Shown: positions 37,132 to 45,537 of the stretch, in pieces
How positions within the stretch are numbered: the first letter of the stretch is position 1
How the letters are laid out: every line of letters begins with the position of its first letter
Assembly (NCBI RefSeq): GCF_014203535.1
Contig: NZ_JACHJI010000004.1
Span: 62,001-126,000, forward strand
Length of the DNA stretch: 64,000 nucleotides
Direction: 5' to 3'
Origin: Streptomyces griseomycini
Lineage (GTDB): Bacteria; Actinomycetota; Actinomycetes; Streptomycetales; Streptomycetaceae
Made by a program: the position numbers and the translations under genes
Notes under the pieces: model-generated
Seen by the model: the letters and a program-made list of their open reading frames with translations, nothing else
What the model was told of the DNA's origin: nothing
Database searches by the model: none

Positions 37132-38421
37132 TCACAGATGGCTTCCCGTCCCGTCCGTGTCCTGCTCCGGCAGCGGCCGGGGCGGCTTCGGTCCCGCGTA
37201 CAACCCGTTGGGGCGCATGCGCAGGGGGCGTTCGCCGTACTCCTCGAGGGCGTGCGCGATCCATCCCGCCGTACGGGCGACGGCGAAGATCGTCTCTCCC
37301 GCGGTGGCCGGCATCCCGCACGAGGCGGTCAGGACGGCCAGGGCCAGGTCGACGTTGGCGTGCAGCGGGGTGTGGCGGGCGGTGGTGGCCACGATGTCGC
37401 GGGCCGCGGCGAGGGCGGGTGCGGCGTGCGGGATCTCCTCCAGGAGGGAGAACAGGGCACGCGCGCGCGGATCCTCGCCGGGATAGAGACGGTGTCCGAG
37501 CCCCGGGACGTGGCGGCCGGACCGCAGCTCGTCGGCGATCACGGGAGCCGCGTGGCCCCGGTCGAGCACCTCGAGCAGCAGCTTGTGCGCGAGAGCGCTG
37601 GCCGCGCCGTGCAGCGGGCCCTCGAGCACCCCGAGCCCCGCCGAGACGGCCGCGTAGGCGTGCGCGCGGGCCGACGCGGCGACCCGGACGGCGAGCGTGG
37701 AGGCCGCCAGGTCGTGGTCGACGAGGAGGGCGAGCGCCGTGTCCAGGACGCGCAGGTGCGCCTCGTCGGCCTGCCGCCCGGACAGCCGCGCCCAGAGGCG
37801 GTGGGCCAGCGGGCCGGTGTCCCGGTGGTCGGGCCGCACCGGCGGGAGGGCGGCGACGAGGGTCGGGATGAGCGTGCGGGCCGTGCCGAGCACGGCGTCC
37901 TCGGACAGGTCGAACCGCAGCGGGTCGGCGGTCGCGGCGGCGATCGCGGCGACCCGCAGGCGGTCGGTGGGCGTGGCGTGCCCGGGCAGCGCCTGAACGG
38001 CGCGACGCGCCACGGCGACCGGGGCCTCGGGCGCGGTGAAGGAGGCTCCGGGGCGGAGCCGGCCCGTCCACAGCCACTCGGCGACTTCTTCGTAGGTGTG
38101 CCGGGTGGCGAGTTCGACGGCGTCGACGCCCCGGAAGTAGTACCGGTCGGCGTCGATCAGGGTGAGGCGGGTCCGCACGGACAGCTCGCCGCCGGAGCCG
38201 CCCGGGCCGCCGCCGCTCTTCTGCCTGTTGCGCCGTGCGAGCGCCTCCACCTCCTTGGCGTCGAAGGTGCTGCCCCGTCCGCCCGCCGCCCGCCGGCTGC
38301 TGAGCTGGCCGCGGCTCACGTAGGCGTACACGGTCTCCGGCTTCACGCCGAGCAGTTCGGCTGCCTCCTTGGTGCTCAGGCGCCGGTCCGCGTCGACGGG
38401 GGAGGGGTCTTGATCGCGCAT
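37132..38421 (-). CDS. Citrate synthase-family enzyme with N-terminal helix-turn-helix domain
   Basis: A 429-residue protein. Residues 14-65 are a MerR/excisionase-like DNA-binding helix-turn-helix (RLSTKEAAELLGVKPETVYAYVSRGQLSSRRAAGGRGSTFDAKEVEAL). A Gly/Ser linker leads to a citrate synthase fold with catalytic-type residues His in GPLHGA, His in GLGHRLYPGEDPR and Asp in HANVDLAL. It may be an active synthase that also regulates, or a citrate-pathway sensor. It diverges from a second citrate-synthase gene across an AT-rich palindromic region. Confidence 0.9.
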   Translation of the reverse strand: MRDQDPSPVDADRRLSTKEAAELLGVKPETVYAYVSRGQLSSRRAAGGRGSTFDAKEVEALARRNRQKSGGGPGGSGGELSVRTRLTLIDADRYYFRGVDAVELATRHTYEEVAEWLWTGRLRPGASFTAPEAPVAVARRAVQALPGHATPTDRLRVAAIAAATADPLRFDLSEDAVLGTARTLIPTLVAALPPVRPDHRDTGPLAHRLWARLSGRQADEAHLRVLDTALALLVDHDLAASTLAVRVAASARAHAYAAVSAGLGVLEGPLHGAASALAHKLLLEVLDRGHAAPVIADELRSGRHVPGLGHRLYPGEDPRARALFSLLEEIPHAAPALAAARDIVATTARHTPLHANVDLALAVLTASCGMPATAGETIFAVARTAGWIAHALEEYGERPLRMRPNGLYAGPKPPRPLPEQDTDGTGSHL

Positions 38422-38460
38422 GGGGTCACGGTATCCGTCCTGCCTCGACCGGTTTCAATA

Positions 38461-38493
38461 TTGATTGAATCAAGATTGACAGTAATCAATCAA
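38461..38493. promoter_or_regulatory. AT-rich operator between the two citrate synthase genes
   Basis: The perfect 13-bp palindrome TTGATTGAATCAA (38461-38473) is combined with an 8-bp inverted repeat TTGATTGA (38461-38468) / TCAATCAA (38486-38493). This is strikingly AT-rich for this genome and lies between two divergent starts. It is a likely target of the helix-turn-helix citrate synthase. Confidence 0.65.
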
Positions 38494-38531
38494 GCATGGA
38501 CAGTCGAATCAAGTTCCCGAGGAGGTAAGTC

Positions 38532-39698
38532 ATGTCTGTCCGTGAGGCTGTGGCCGCGCGCGTGGAAGTGCCACGAGGGCTGGCGGGTGTCGTCGTCACC
38601 GAGACCCGGGTCGGCGACGTCCGGGGAGCCGAGGGCTTCTACCACTACCGGCAGTACTCGGCCGTCGACCTCGCGGAGTCCCGCGGCTTCGAGGACGTGT
38701 GGCACCTGCTGGTGCACGGCGACCTGCCCGACGCGGAGCGCGGCGCCGCCTTCGCCGCGGAGACGGCGGCGCTCAGGAGGCTGCCCGAACCGGTGCGGGC
38801 GGCGCTGCCCGTCATCGCCGCGGCGGGCGGGCGCTCGGGGCCGCTGGCCGGGATGCGGACGGCGCTGTCGTTGCTCGGTGCGGCGAAGGGGTTCCGGCCG
38901 GTGTACGACATCGACGCCGACCGGCGCCGACGGGACGCGCTCGAGGCGGCCGCGGCGGTGCCGACGCTGCTCACCGCGCTGCACCGGCTGGGGAAGGGGC
39001 TGGAACCGGTGGAGCCGCGCGAGGACCTGTCGTACGCGGCGAACTACCTCTACATGCTGACGGGTTCGGAGCCGGACGCGGACCGGGTGCGGGCGATCGA
39101 GCAGTACTTGATCTCCACCATCGACCACGGCTTCAACGCGTCGACCTTCACGGCGCGGGTCATCGCGTCGACGGGCGCGGACGTGGCGGCGTGCCTGGCC
39201 GGGGCGGTGGCGGCGCTGTCGGGGCCGCTGCACGGAGGCGCGCCGAGCCGGGCGCTGGACACGCTGGACGCGATCGGGACGCCGGAGCGCATCGACGCCT
39301 GGGTCCGCGAGCACGTCCGCGCGGGCGAGCGGATGATGGGCTTCGGGCACGCGGTCTACCGCACGGAGGATCCCCGCTCGCGGATGCTGCGCGAGGTGGC
39401 GCAGCGGTTCGGCGGTCCCCGGGTCGACTTCGCCGTGGAGGTCGAGCGGCGTGTGGAGGCGATCCTGGCGGAACTGAAGCCGGGGCGGGAGCTCCACACC
39501 AATGTGGAGTTCTACGCGGGCGTCGTCATGGAACTCTGCGGTCTGCCGCGCGAGATGTTCACCCCCACGTTCGCGGCGGCACGGGTGGTGGGGTGGAGCG
39601 CCAACATCCTGGAGCAGGCGGAGGATTCCAAGATCATCAGGCCGGTGGCCCGGTATGTGGGGGAGCGGGCGCCGGTGGCGGTGCCGAAGACGGCCTGA
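38532..39698 (+). CDS. Citrate synthase-family protein (CitA/PrpC type)
   Basis: A 388-residue protein with a textbook ribosome site (GAGGAGGTAAG) before ATG 38532. The fold is complete: FYHYRQYSAVDLAESRGFEDVWHLLVHGDLP, GPLHGGAPSRAL, GFGHAVYRTEDPRSRML and FTPTFAAARVVGWSANILEQ. The third catalytic position, Asp in model enzymes, is Glu here (HTNVEFYAG). It could be citrate or 2-methylcitrate synthase, condensing acetyl- or propionyl-CoA with oxaloacetate. It sits divergently from the HTH-fused paralogue, which may regulate it. Confidence 0.9.
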   Translation: MSVREAVAARVEVPRGLAGVVVTETRVGDVRGAEGFYHYRQYSAVDLAESRGFEDVWHLLVHGDLPDAERGAAFAAETAALRRLPEPVRAALPVIAAAGGRSGPLAGMRTALSLLGAAKGFRPVYDIDADRRRRDALEAAAAVPTLLTALHRLGKGLEPVEPREDLSYAANYLYMLTGSEPDADRVRAIEQYLISTIDHGFNASTFTARVIASTGADVAACLAGAVAALSGPLHGGAPSRALDTLDAIGTPERIDAWVREHVRAGERMMGFGHAVYRTEDPRSRMLREVAQRFGGPRVDFAVEVERRVEAILAELKPGRELHTNVEFYAGVVMELCGLPREMFTPTFAAARVVGWSANILEQAEDSKIIRPVARYVGERAPVAVPKTA

Positions 39699-39704
39699 CC
39701 TGCG

Positions 39705-39733
39705 GAGCCCGACGCGACAGCAGCGCCGGGCTC
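39705..39733. terminator. Weak hairpin after the citrate synthase gene
   Basis: GAGCCCG and CGGGCTC (7-bp arms, 15-nt loop) lie just after the stop, between convergent genes. Confidence 0.35.
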
Positions 39734-39858
39734 CTCTGCGCATCTCTCACTCGGACGAATCCCGGGAGGCGTCCTGGTGGCTGCGTGACTCGGAAACGCG
39801 GTCACTTCCGCGAGGCCGCCGAGAGCCCTGCCGACGGGTTCCTCGGGGTTCGGCTGTC

Positions 39859-40095
39859 TCAGGCGTCGGGAATGTCTCCCTTGGCCCGTACGGGCGTCTC
39901 GCGACTGATCACCACGATCCGCTCGTCGTCGGCACGGGCCGCGTCGGACGGCAACTGGGCGTCGAGTGACGCGGTGGCGTCCGTGCCGATCACGGCGAAG
40001 CTGCCGTCGGACAGTTCGAAGATGTCCGGGCAGGTGTCGCCGGTCATGCTCCCGCGTTCCCTGGGGGAGGCGCCGATGCGACGCACGATCTTCAA
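39859..40095 (-). CDS. Small conserved streptomycete protein of unknown function
   Basis: A 78-residue protein (LKIVRRIGASPRERGSMTGDTCPDIFELSDGSFAVIGTDATASLDAQLPSDAARADDERIVVISRETPVRAKGDIPDA). The start appears to be TTG 40095, because the KIVRRIGASPR segment looks conserved in relatives I recall; ATG 40047 is the alternative. The middle resembles a small beta-rich regulatory module often encoded near helix-turn-helix genes. No function is known. Confidence 0.7.
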   Translation of the reverse strand: MKIVRRIGASPRERGSMTGDTCPDIFELSDGSFAVIGTDATASLDAQLPSDAARADDERIVVISRETPVRAKGDIPDA

Positions 40096-40234
40096 CGGGG
40101 GTCCCCGTTCTCACAGTGTGGCTGTCGGGCGGGGACAGAGTAATGCCGAGCCGTCACGGCTGATGTCCGTGTGCTGAGATGGACCACTCCGAACGGGCGC
40201 GTCACACGGAAGGCGTATTCTTCCTCAACTTCCC

Positions 40235-40786
40235 TCATCGCGTGGGGGGTTCGCCCACCACCCACCACTCCTCGGTGTCACCGGCATCGTCCAGATCCTG
40301 AATCAGGGCGTCCACCATCTGGCCGATGCGTCCCTCCTCCGAGTCGTCCCGCAGGCTCGCGCGGTGGGGCCGGGTGGACTCCCGGTACTTGCGGAACAGC
40401 GCACTCCTGCACAGCACTCGCAGATGCCCGTGAAGCTCCGCCTGGGTCGCCACGCCGATGCGATAGCCGAACAAGGCGTTCGAGTAGAGGGCGTTGGCGA
40501 AGAGGTGCTGCCGCAGGCGGGTCGCGGACTCGGTCTCGATGGTCCTCAGCACGGCGGCCAGTTCGGGGTCGTCGATGGCCCGGTCCAGCAGGCCGAGCTG
40601 CAACCGCTGGTAGTCGACGAGGCCGGCGCGGCGGCTCTCGGCCCGCCTCTCCTCGAGCAGCTGCCGGTGCAGATCCTCGTACCGCCGTTGCCGCGAGGCC
40701 ACCCCCGCGAGTGCCCCCGCGGCGAATGCGAACCCCGCCGCGGCAGCGAAGCCGAGACTCTGCGTGCCGAACCTCTGTGTGGCCAT
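40235..40786 (-). CDS. DUF6082-family protein
   Basis: A 183-residue protein from ATG 40786, with GGGGG 6 nt upstream; the longer frame to 40984 lacks a ribosome site. An N-terminal hydrophobic segment (SLGFAAAAGFAFAAGALAGVA) anchors a helical domain: LVDYQRLQLGLLDRAIDDPELAAVLRTIE, then LRQHLFANALYSNALFGYRIG and LRVLCRSALFRKYRES. This matches DUF6082, common in Streptomyces and of unknown function. Confidence 0.8.
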   Translation of the reverse strand: MATQRFGTQSLGFAAAAGFAFAAGALAGVASRQRRYEDLHRQLLEERRAESRRAGLVDYQRLQLGLLDRAIDDPELAAVLRTIETESATRLRQHLFANALYSNALFGYRIGVATQAELHGHLRVLCRSALFRKYRESTRPHRASLRDDSEEGRIGQMVDALIQDLDDAGDTEEWWVVGEPPTR

Positions 40787-41107
40787 GTCAACCCCCGGAT
40801 CAGGCGGCCGTCCGCCGGTCGTCGGGGTGCGGGTCTGCTGGAGCGGACCGGCGAGCGGTGGGCGGCGCTTGCCGCCTTCCAGGGTGCCGAGCGGCTCTGG
40901 TCGGCGGGAAGGCGGAGAGGAGGCGCACGGAGGGAAGCGAGGGTCGCACGAACCGGCGCCTTCTCCGACGTCTGCCCCGCACACCCTGCTAACAATCGTT
41001 CACTTCGGGGTCGTTCTCGTCGTTCGTATCCTGGGGTGTCAGTCGGTTCTCGCCCGGATGCCGGGGCGCGAGCCGGTGTACGCGTGGGTGTGAAAAGGGG
41101 TCGTGCG
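40787..41107. other. Divergent intergenic region before the CobW-type gene
   Basis: A 321-bp region. AT-richer sequence near 40990-41010 (GCTAACAATCGTTCACTTC) may hold a promoter for the CobW-type gene. I saw no Zur-type palindrome and no gene. Confidence 0.4.
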
Positions 41108-42187
41108 GTGGAGCGGAGCAGTGGTCGGCGGATTCCGGTGGTCGTCCTGGCCGGGTTTCTCGGCTCCGGGAAGACCACCCTGCTCAACCACCTCCTCCAC
41201 CACAGCGGTGGAAGCCGCATCGGTGCCGTCGTCAACGACTTCGGCGCCATCGAGATCGACGCCATGGCCGTGGCCGGCGCGCTCGGGGACTCGACGGTCT
41301 CGCTCGGGAACGGATGTCTGTGCTGCGCCGTCGACGCCGGTGAGCTGGACGTGTACCTGGAGCGGCTCGCCCGGCCCTCCGCCGGGATCGACGTCATCGT
41401 GATCGAGGCCAGCGGCCTCGCCGAACCGCAGGAACTCGTGCGGATGGTGCTCGCCAGCGAGCATCCCGACATCGTGTACGGCGGACTCGTCGAGGTCGTG
41501 GACGCCGCCGAGTTCGACGACACCCGGGCCAGGCACCCGGAGATCGACCGGCACCTCGGCCTCGCCGACCTCGTCGTCGTGAACAAGCTGGACCGGGTCA
41601 CGGACACCTCGCGCGTACTGGGTCTGGTCCGGTCACTCGTCGACCGCGCGGCCGTGCTGCCGGCCACGCACGGCCGTGTCGACCCCGAGTTCCTCTTCGA
41701 CTGCAGGCCGAGCGAGGAGCGCATCGGGCAGCTGTCGTTCGACGATCTGCACCGCCACGACCGCGGGGAGGAGGAGCACGCCGGGCACCTGCACGCCGCG
41801 TACGACAGCCTCTCCTTCGTCTCCGCGCAGCCGCTGGACCCACGGCGGTTGATCCGTTTCCTGGACAGCCGGCCCGAGGGGCTCTACCGGATCAAGGGGT
41901 ACGTCGACTTCGGGCCGCACGACACCCGCAACCGGTACGCCGTCCATGCCGTGGGGCGGTTCCTGCGGTTCTGTCCCGAGCCCTGGGGAACCGGCCAGGA
42001 GCGGCTCACGCAGCTCGTCCTCATCGGGGCGGGCATCGACACCGCCGCGCTCCGCAAGGAGCTGGAGGCGTGCGGGAGCGACGGCGCCCCACACGCCGAC
42101 GAGCACGGCATGTGGGGCGTCCTGCGCTATGTGCGGGAGCCCGAGGACCCCGTGGACCCGGTGGGTCCAGGGGACCCTGCGGCTTAG
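41108..42187 (+). CDS. CobW/COG0523-family GTP-dependent metal chaperone
   Basis: A 359-residue GTPase. GTG 41108 is chosen because AAAAGGGG lies 7 nt upstream. It has P-loop GFLGSGKT (16-23), the diagnostic metal-binding CLCC (70-73, GNGCLCCAV), EASGLAEP, NKLD, and a His-rich insertion (DLHRHDRGEEEHAGHLHAAYD). The C-terminal CobW domain is YRIKGYVDFG onward. The family delivers zinc, cobalt or other metals to client enzymes. The final stop overlaps that of parC by 4 bp on the other strand. Confidence 0.92.
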   Translation: MERSSGRRIPVVVLAGFLGSGKTTLLNHLLHHSGGSRIGAVVNDFGAIEIDAMAVAGALGDSTVSLGNGCLCCAVDAGELDVYLERLARPSAGIDVIVIEASGLAEPQELVRMVLASEHPDIVYGGLVEVVDAAEFDDTRARHPEIDRHLGLADLVVVNKLDRVTDTSRVLGLVRSLVDRAAVLPATHGRVDPEFLFDCRPSEERIGQLSFDDLHRHDRGEEEHAGHLHAAYDSLSFVSAQPLDPRRLIRFLDSRPEGLYRIKGYVDFGPHDTRNRYAVHAVGRFLRFCPEPWGTGQERLTQLVLIGAGIDTAALRKELEACGSDGAPHADEHGMWGVLRYVREPEDPVDPVGPGDPAA

Positions 42188-44640
42188 ACCGGCCCCGCCA
42201 CCACCGACACCGTCTTCGGCAGCGACACGCCCGAGCCGTCACGGCGCGGGTCGGGCTCCGGGAGGCTCACCGGCGTGCCGTTCTTCTGGGCGGCACGGGC
42301 CGGGGCCGGGCCCGCCCAGGCCAGGGCCAGGCAGTCCTCGCCCTTCAGGAACCGCTGGCAGCGCACGCCGCCGGTGGCCCGGCCCTTGCGCGGGAACTGG
42401 TCGAACGGGGTCAGCTTCGCCGTCGTCTGGACGGAGTCGTCCAGCGTGCCGCGCGAGCCCGCGACCGTGAACACCATCGCGTCCGCCGCCGGATCGACCG
42501 CCGTGAAGGCGATGACCTTCGCGCCCTCCGCGAGCTTGACGCCCGCCATGCCGCCGGCGGGCCGGCCCTGCGGACGGACCTGCCCGGCCGGGTAGCGCAG
42601 CAACTGCGCGTCGTCGGTGATGAAGACCAGGTCCTCCTCACCCGTACGCAGCTCGATCGCGCCGACGATCCGGTCGCCCTCCTTGAGCGTGATGACCTCC
42701 AGCTCCTCCTTGTTGGAGGGGTAGTCGGGCACCACGCGCTTGACGACGCCCTGTTCGGTGCCGAGTGCCAGACCCGGCGACGACTCGTCGAGCGTCGTCA
42801 GGCACACGACCTGCTCGTCGTCCTCCAGGGAGACGAACTCGGCCAGGGGCGCCCCGCCCGAGAGGTTCGGCGTCGGCATCGCCTCCGGGAGCTGGGGGAG
42901 GTCGACGACGTTCAGCCGGAGCAGGCGGCCGGCCGAGGTGACCACGCCCACCTCACCGCGGGCCGTGGCCGGTACCGCCGAGACGATCACGTCGTGCTTG
43001 ACCCGCTTGGCGGCGCCGTCCTGCGCGAACGGCTCGTCGTTCACCGTACGGGCCAGCAGTCCCGTGGAGGACAGCAGCACGCGGCACGGGTCGTCCGCCA
43101 CCTGCAGCGGCACGGTGGCGGCCGGGGTGGCGGCCGACTCCAGCAGGAGCGTACGGCGGTCGTTGCCGAACTTCTTGGCCACCGTGGCCAGTTCGCCGGA
43201 GACCAGCTTCCGCAGCTCGGCGTCCGACTCCAGGATGCGGGTGAGCTCCTCGATCTCCGCGTTCAGCCGGTCCCGCTCCGTCTCCAGCTCGACGCGGTCG
43301 TACTTGGTCAGCCGGCGCAGGGGCGTGTCCAGGATGTACTGGGTCTGGACGTCGCTGAGGGAGAAGTGCTCCATCAGACGCTGCTTGGCCTGCGCGGAGT
43401 TCTCGCTGGAGCGGATGAGGCGGATGACCTCGTCGATGTCCACCAGGGCCGTGAGCAGACCCTCGACCAGGTGCAGACGGTCCCGCTTCTTGCCGCGGCG
43501 GAACTCCGAGCGCCGGCGTACGACGTCGAAGCGGTGGTCGAGGTAGACCTCCAGCAGCTCCTTGAGGCCCAGGGTGAGCGGCTGGCCGTCCACCAGCGCC
43601 ACGTTGTTGATGCCGAAGGACTCCTCCATCGGCGTCAGCTTGTACAGCTGCTCCAGGATCGCCTCCGGCACGAAGCCGTTCTTGATCTCGATGACCAGCC
43701 GCAGACCGTGCTCGCGGTCGGTGAGGTCCTTGACGTCGGCGATGCCCTGGAGCTTCTTCGACCCGACCAGGTCCTTGATCTTGGCGATCACCTTCTCCGG
43801 GCCGACCGTGAAGGGCAGCTCGGTGACGACCAGGCCCTTGCGGCGCGGCGTCACGTTCTCCACGGTGACCGTCGCGCGGATCTTGAACGTGCCGCGGCCC
43901 GTCCGGTACGCGTCCCGGACGCCGGACAGGCCGACGATCCGGCCGCCGGTGGGCAGGTCGGGGCCCGGGACGTGCTTCATCAGGGCGTCGAGGTCGGCGT
44001 TCGGATACCTGATCAGGTGGCGCGCGGCCGCGATGACCTCGCGCAGGTTGTGCGGCGGCATGTTGGTGGCCATGCCCACGGCGATGCCCGACGCACCGTT
44101 CACCAGGAGGTTCGGGAACGCGGCGGGCAGCGCGACCGGTTCCCGCTCCTGGCCGTCGTAGTTGGGCGCGAAGTCGACCGTGTCCTCGTCGATGGACTCG
44201 GTCATCAGGCTCGTGGCCTCGGCCATCCGGCACTCGGTGTACCGCATGGCGGCGGGCGGGTCGTCGTTGCCCAGCGAGCCGAAGTTGCCGTGGCCGTCGA
44301 CCAGGGGCACGCGCATCGAGAACGGCTGGGCCATGCGCACCAGGGCGTCGTAGATCGAGGCGTCGCCGTGGGGGTGCAGCTTGCCCATGACCTCGCCGAC
44401 GACGCGGGCGCACTTCACGTAGCCGCGCTCGGGCCGCAGCCCCATCTCGTTCATCTGGTAGACGATGCGGCGGTGCACCGGCTTGAGGCCGTCGCGCGCG
44501 TCCGGCAGGGCGCGGGAGTAGATGACCGAGTACGCGTACTCGAGGAAGGAGCCCTGCATCTCGTCGACGACGTCGATGTCGAGGATCTTCTCCTCGTACG
44601 AGTCGTCGGGCGGCGGGGTCTTCGTGCTGCGGCGGGCCAT
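42184..44640 (-). CDS. parC: ParC, topoisomerase IV subunit A (GyrA-like)
   Basis: An 818-residue type IIA topoisomerase cleavage subunit from ATG 44640, with AAGGAG 9 nt upstream. The winged helix/CAP region has [44 protein letters not shown] (quinolone-determining region) and catalytic Tyr134 (MRYTECRM). A coiled coil ([24 protein letters not shown]) and a shorter C-terminal beta-pinwheel follow. Together with ParE, 13 kb away, it decatenates daughter chromosomes. Its stop overlaps the convergent CobW gene, leaving no room for a terminator. Confidence 0.93.
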   Translation of the reverse strand: MARRSTKTPPPDDSYEEKILDIDVVDEMQGSFLEYAYSVIYSRALPDARDGLKPVHRRIVYQMNEMGLRPERGYVKCARVVGEVMGKLHPHGDASIYDALVRMAQPFSMRVPLVDGHGNFGSLGNDDPPAAMRYTECRMAEATSLMTESIDEDTVDFAPNYDGQEREPVALPAAFPNLLVNGASGIAVGMATNMPPHNLREVIAAARHLIRYPNADLDALMKHVPGPDLPTGGRIVGLSGVRDAYRTGRGTFKIRATVTVENVTPRRKGLVVTELPFTVGPEKVIAKIKDLVGSKKLQGIADVKDLTDREHGLRLVIEIKNGFVPEAILEQLYKLTPMEESFGINNVALVDGQPLTLGLKELLEVYLDHRFDVVRRRSEFRRGKKRDRLHLVEGLLTALVDIDEVIRLIRSSENSAQAKQRLMEHFSLSDVQTQYILDTPLRRLTKYDRVELETERDRLNAEIEELTRILESDAELRKLVSGELATVAKKFGNDRRTLLLESAATPAATVPLQVADDPCRVLLSSTGLLARTVNDEPFAQDGAAKRVKHDVIVSAVPATARGEVGVVTSAGRLLRLNVVDLPQLPEAMPTPNLSGGAPLAEFVSLEDDEQVVCLTTLDESSPGLALGTEQGVVKRVVPDYPSNKEELEVITLKEGDRIVGAIELRTGEEDLVFITDDAQLLRYPAGQVRPQGRPAGGMAGVKLAEGAKVIAFTAVDPAADAMVFTVAGSRGTLDDSVQTTAKLTPFDQFPRKGRATGGVRCQRFLKGEDCLALAWAGPAPARAAQKNGTPVSLPEPDPRRDGSGVSLPKTVSVVAGPV

Positions 44641-45537
44641 CGCTGCCGGCTCCTTGCTGAAGCGTGTGACGGGATCTGACGCGGACCATTGTGGACCGTC
44701 GCACTGACAAGCGGGACCAGGACCCGGCTCCGGCCGTCCGGCGCGGGGCGGGGAGTGGCGGCGCGAGCAGGGTACGCGCACGTGCCGCGGACGCCGCGAG
44801 CGGGGCCCGGCCGGTCGGCGGCGGGGCCGGGCCGCCCGGTGGACGCCGGCCCCGCCGCCGGCGCGTTCCGACGGCGACGGCGGCACCGGGCGGCGGGCCA
44901 CCGACGGACCGGGCCCGTGCCCCACGGGTTCCGCCGCGGTGGGGCGCTCCTCATGGCTCTGCCGTGCGGGGGGAAGCAGGTCCTCGCGAGTTCGCCGTGC
45001 GCCGCGGCAAGGGTTCTGCGGTGCCACCGCGCGCGGTGCCGTGCCTGCGGGCTCCGCCACGTGCGGTCTCGTGGTTCCGCCGGGTGCGGGGCGTGTCCTC
45101 GCGGGTTCGCCGTGTGTCGGGGCAGGGGCCTGGAGGCGCCGCCGCGCGGGGGAGTCGTGCCCGTGGGTTCCGCCACGCGTGGGCGGGTCCCGGGCAGATC
45201 CGCACCTTCCGGGGCCGGGCCCTCGGGCCCGCCGTGTCCGGGGCGGTCTCGTGGGATCGCCGCACGCCGGGGCCGGGCCCCGCAGCTCGGCCGTGCGCCG
45301 GTCCGCCTCGCACGGCCCGCCGCCCTGCGAGGCGCGTGCCGGGTCCGCGGACCGGTGTCACGGCTGTCCCGTCCGTCTCCCTGCTCACACCGGTGTCATC
45401 ACCCCCCGCGGCTTCTCGCTCTCGGCGTAGTCGGCCCCGCCCGGGAACTTCACGGGCGGTCCGCACGCTTGCATACAGTGGCAGGACCGGCAGAAACGGC
45501 GGTTTCGACGACCGCCTCCGCGATCGAAGGGACGTAC
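44641..45537. other. Long non-coding divergent region upstream of parC and the M16 operon
   Basis: About 900 bp with no credible gene; frames crossing it encode Arg/Pro/Gly-rich shadows. It holds the parC ribosome site (44650s), an extremely GC-rich block with degenerate repeats, and then a more ordinary promoter-like stretch (45420-45537) before the peptidase operon. Confidence 0.6.
44917..45275. repeat. Degenerate tandem repeats, about 26-34 bp units
   Basis: Variants of a core like CGTGGGTTCCGCCACGTGCGG recur, e.g. 44917-44940, 44981-45000, 45041-45066, 45067-45092, 45093-45120, 45157-45182 and 45245-45270. Units share GTG/CTCGYGGG, then TTCCGCC, then G-rich sequence. Units are diverged and spacing is irregular. 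Function unknown. Confidence 0.6.

Noticed and set aside
40787..41107. Zur box before the CobW-type gene
   Set aside because: COG0523 genes are often zinc-regulated, but no TGAAAATGATTTTCA-like palindrome is present.
44689..45537. Upstream extension of the M16 peptidase frame, and other frames across the repeats
   Set aside because: The extension is Arg/Gly/Pro-rich and unlike M16 proteins; the peptidase fold begins right after ATG 45538.
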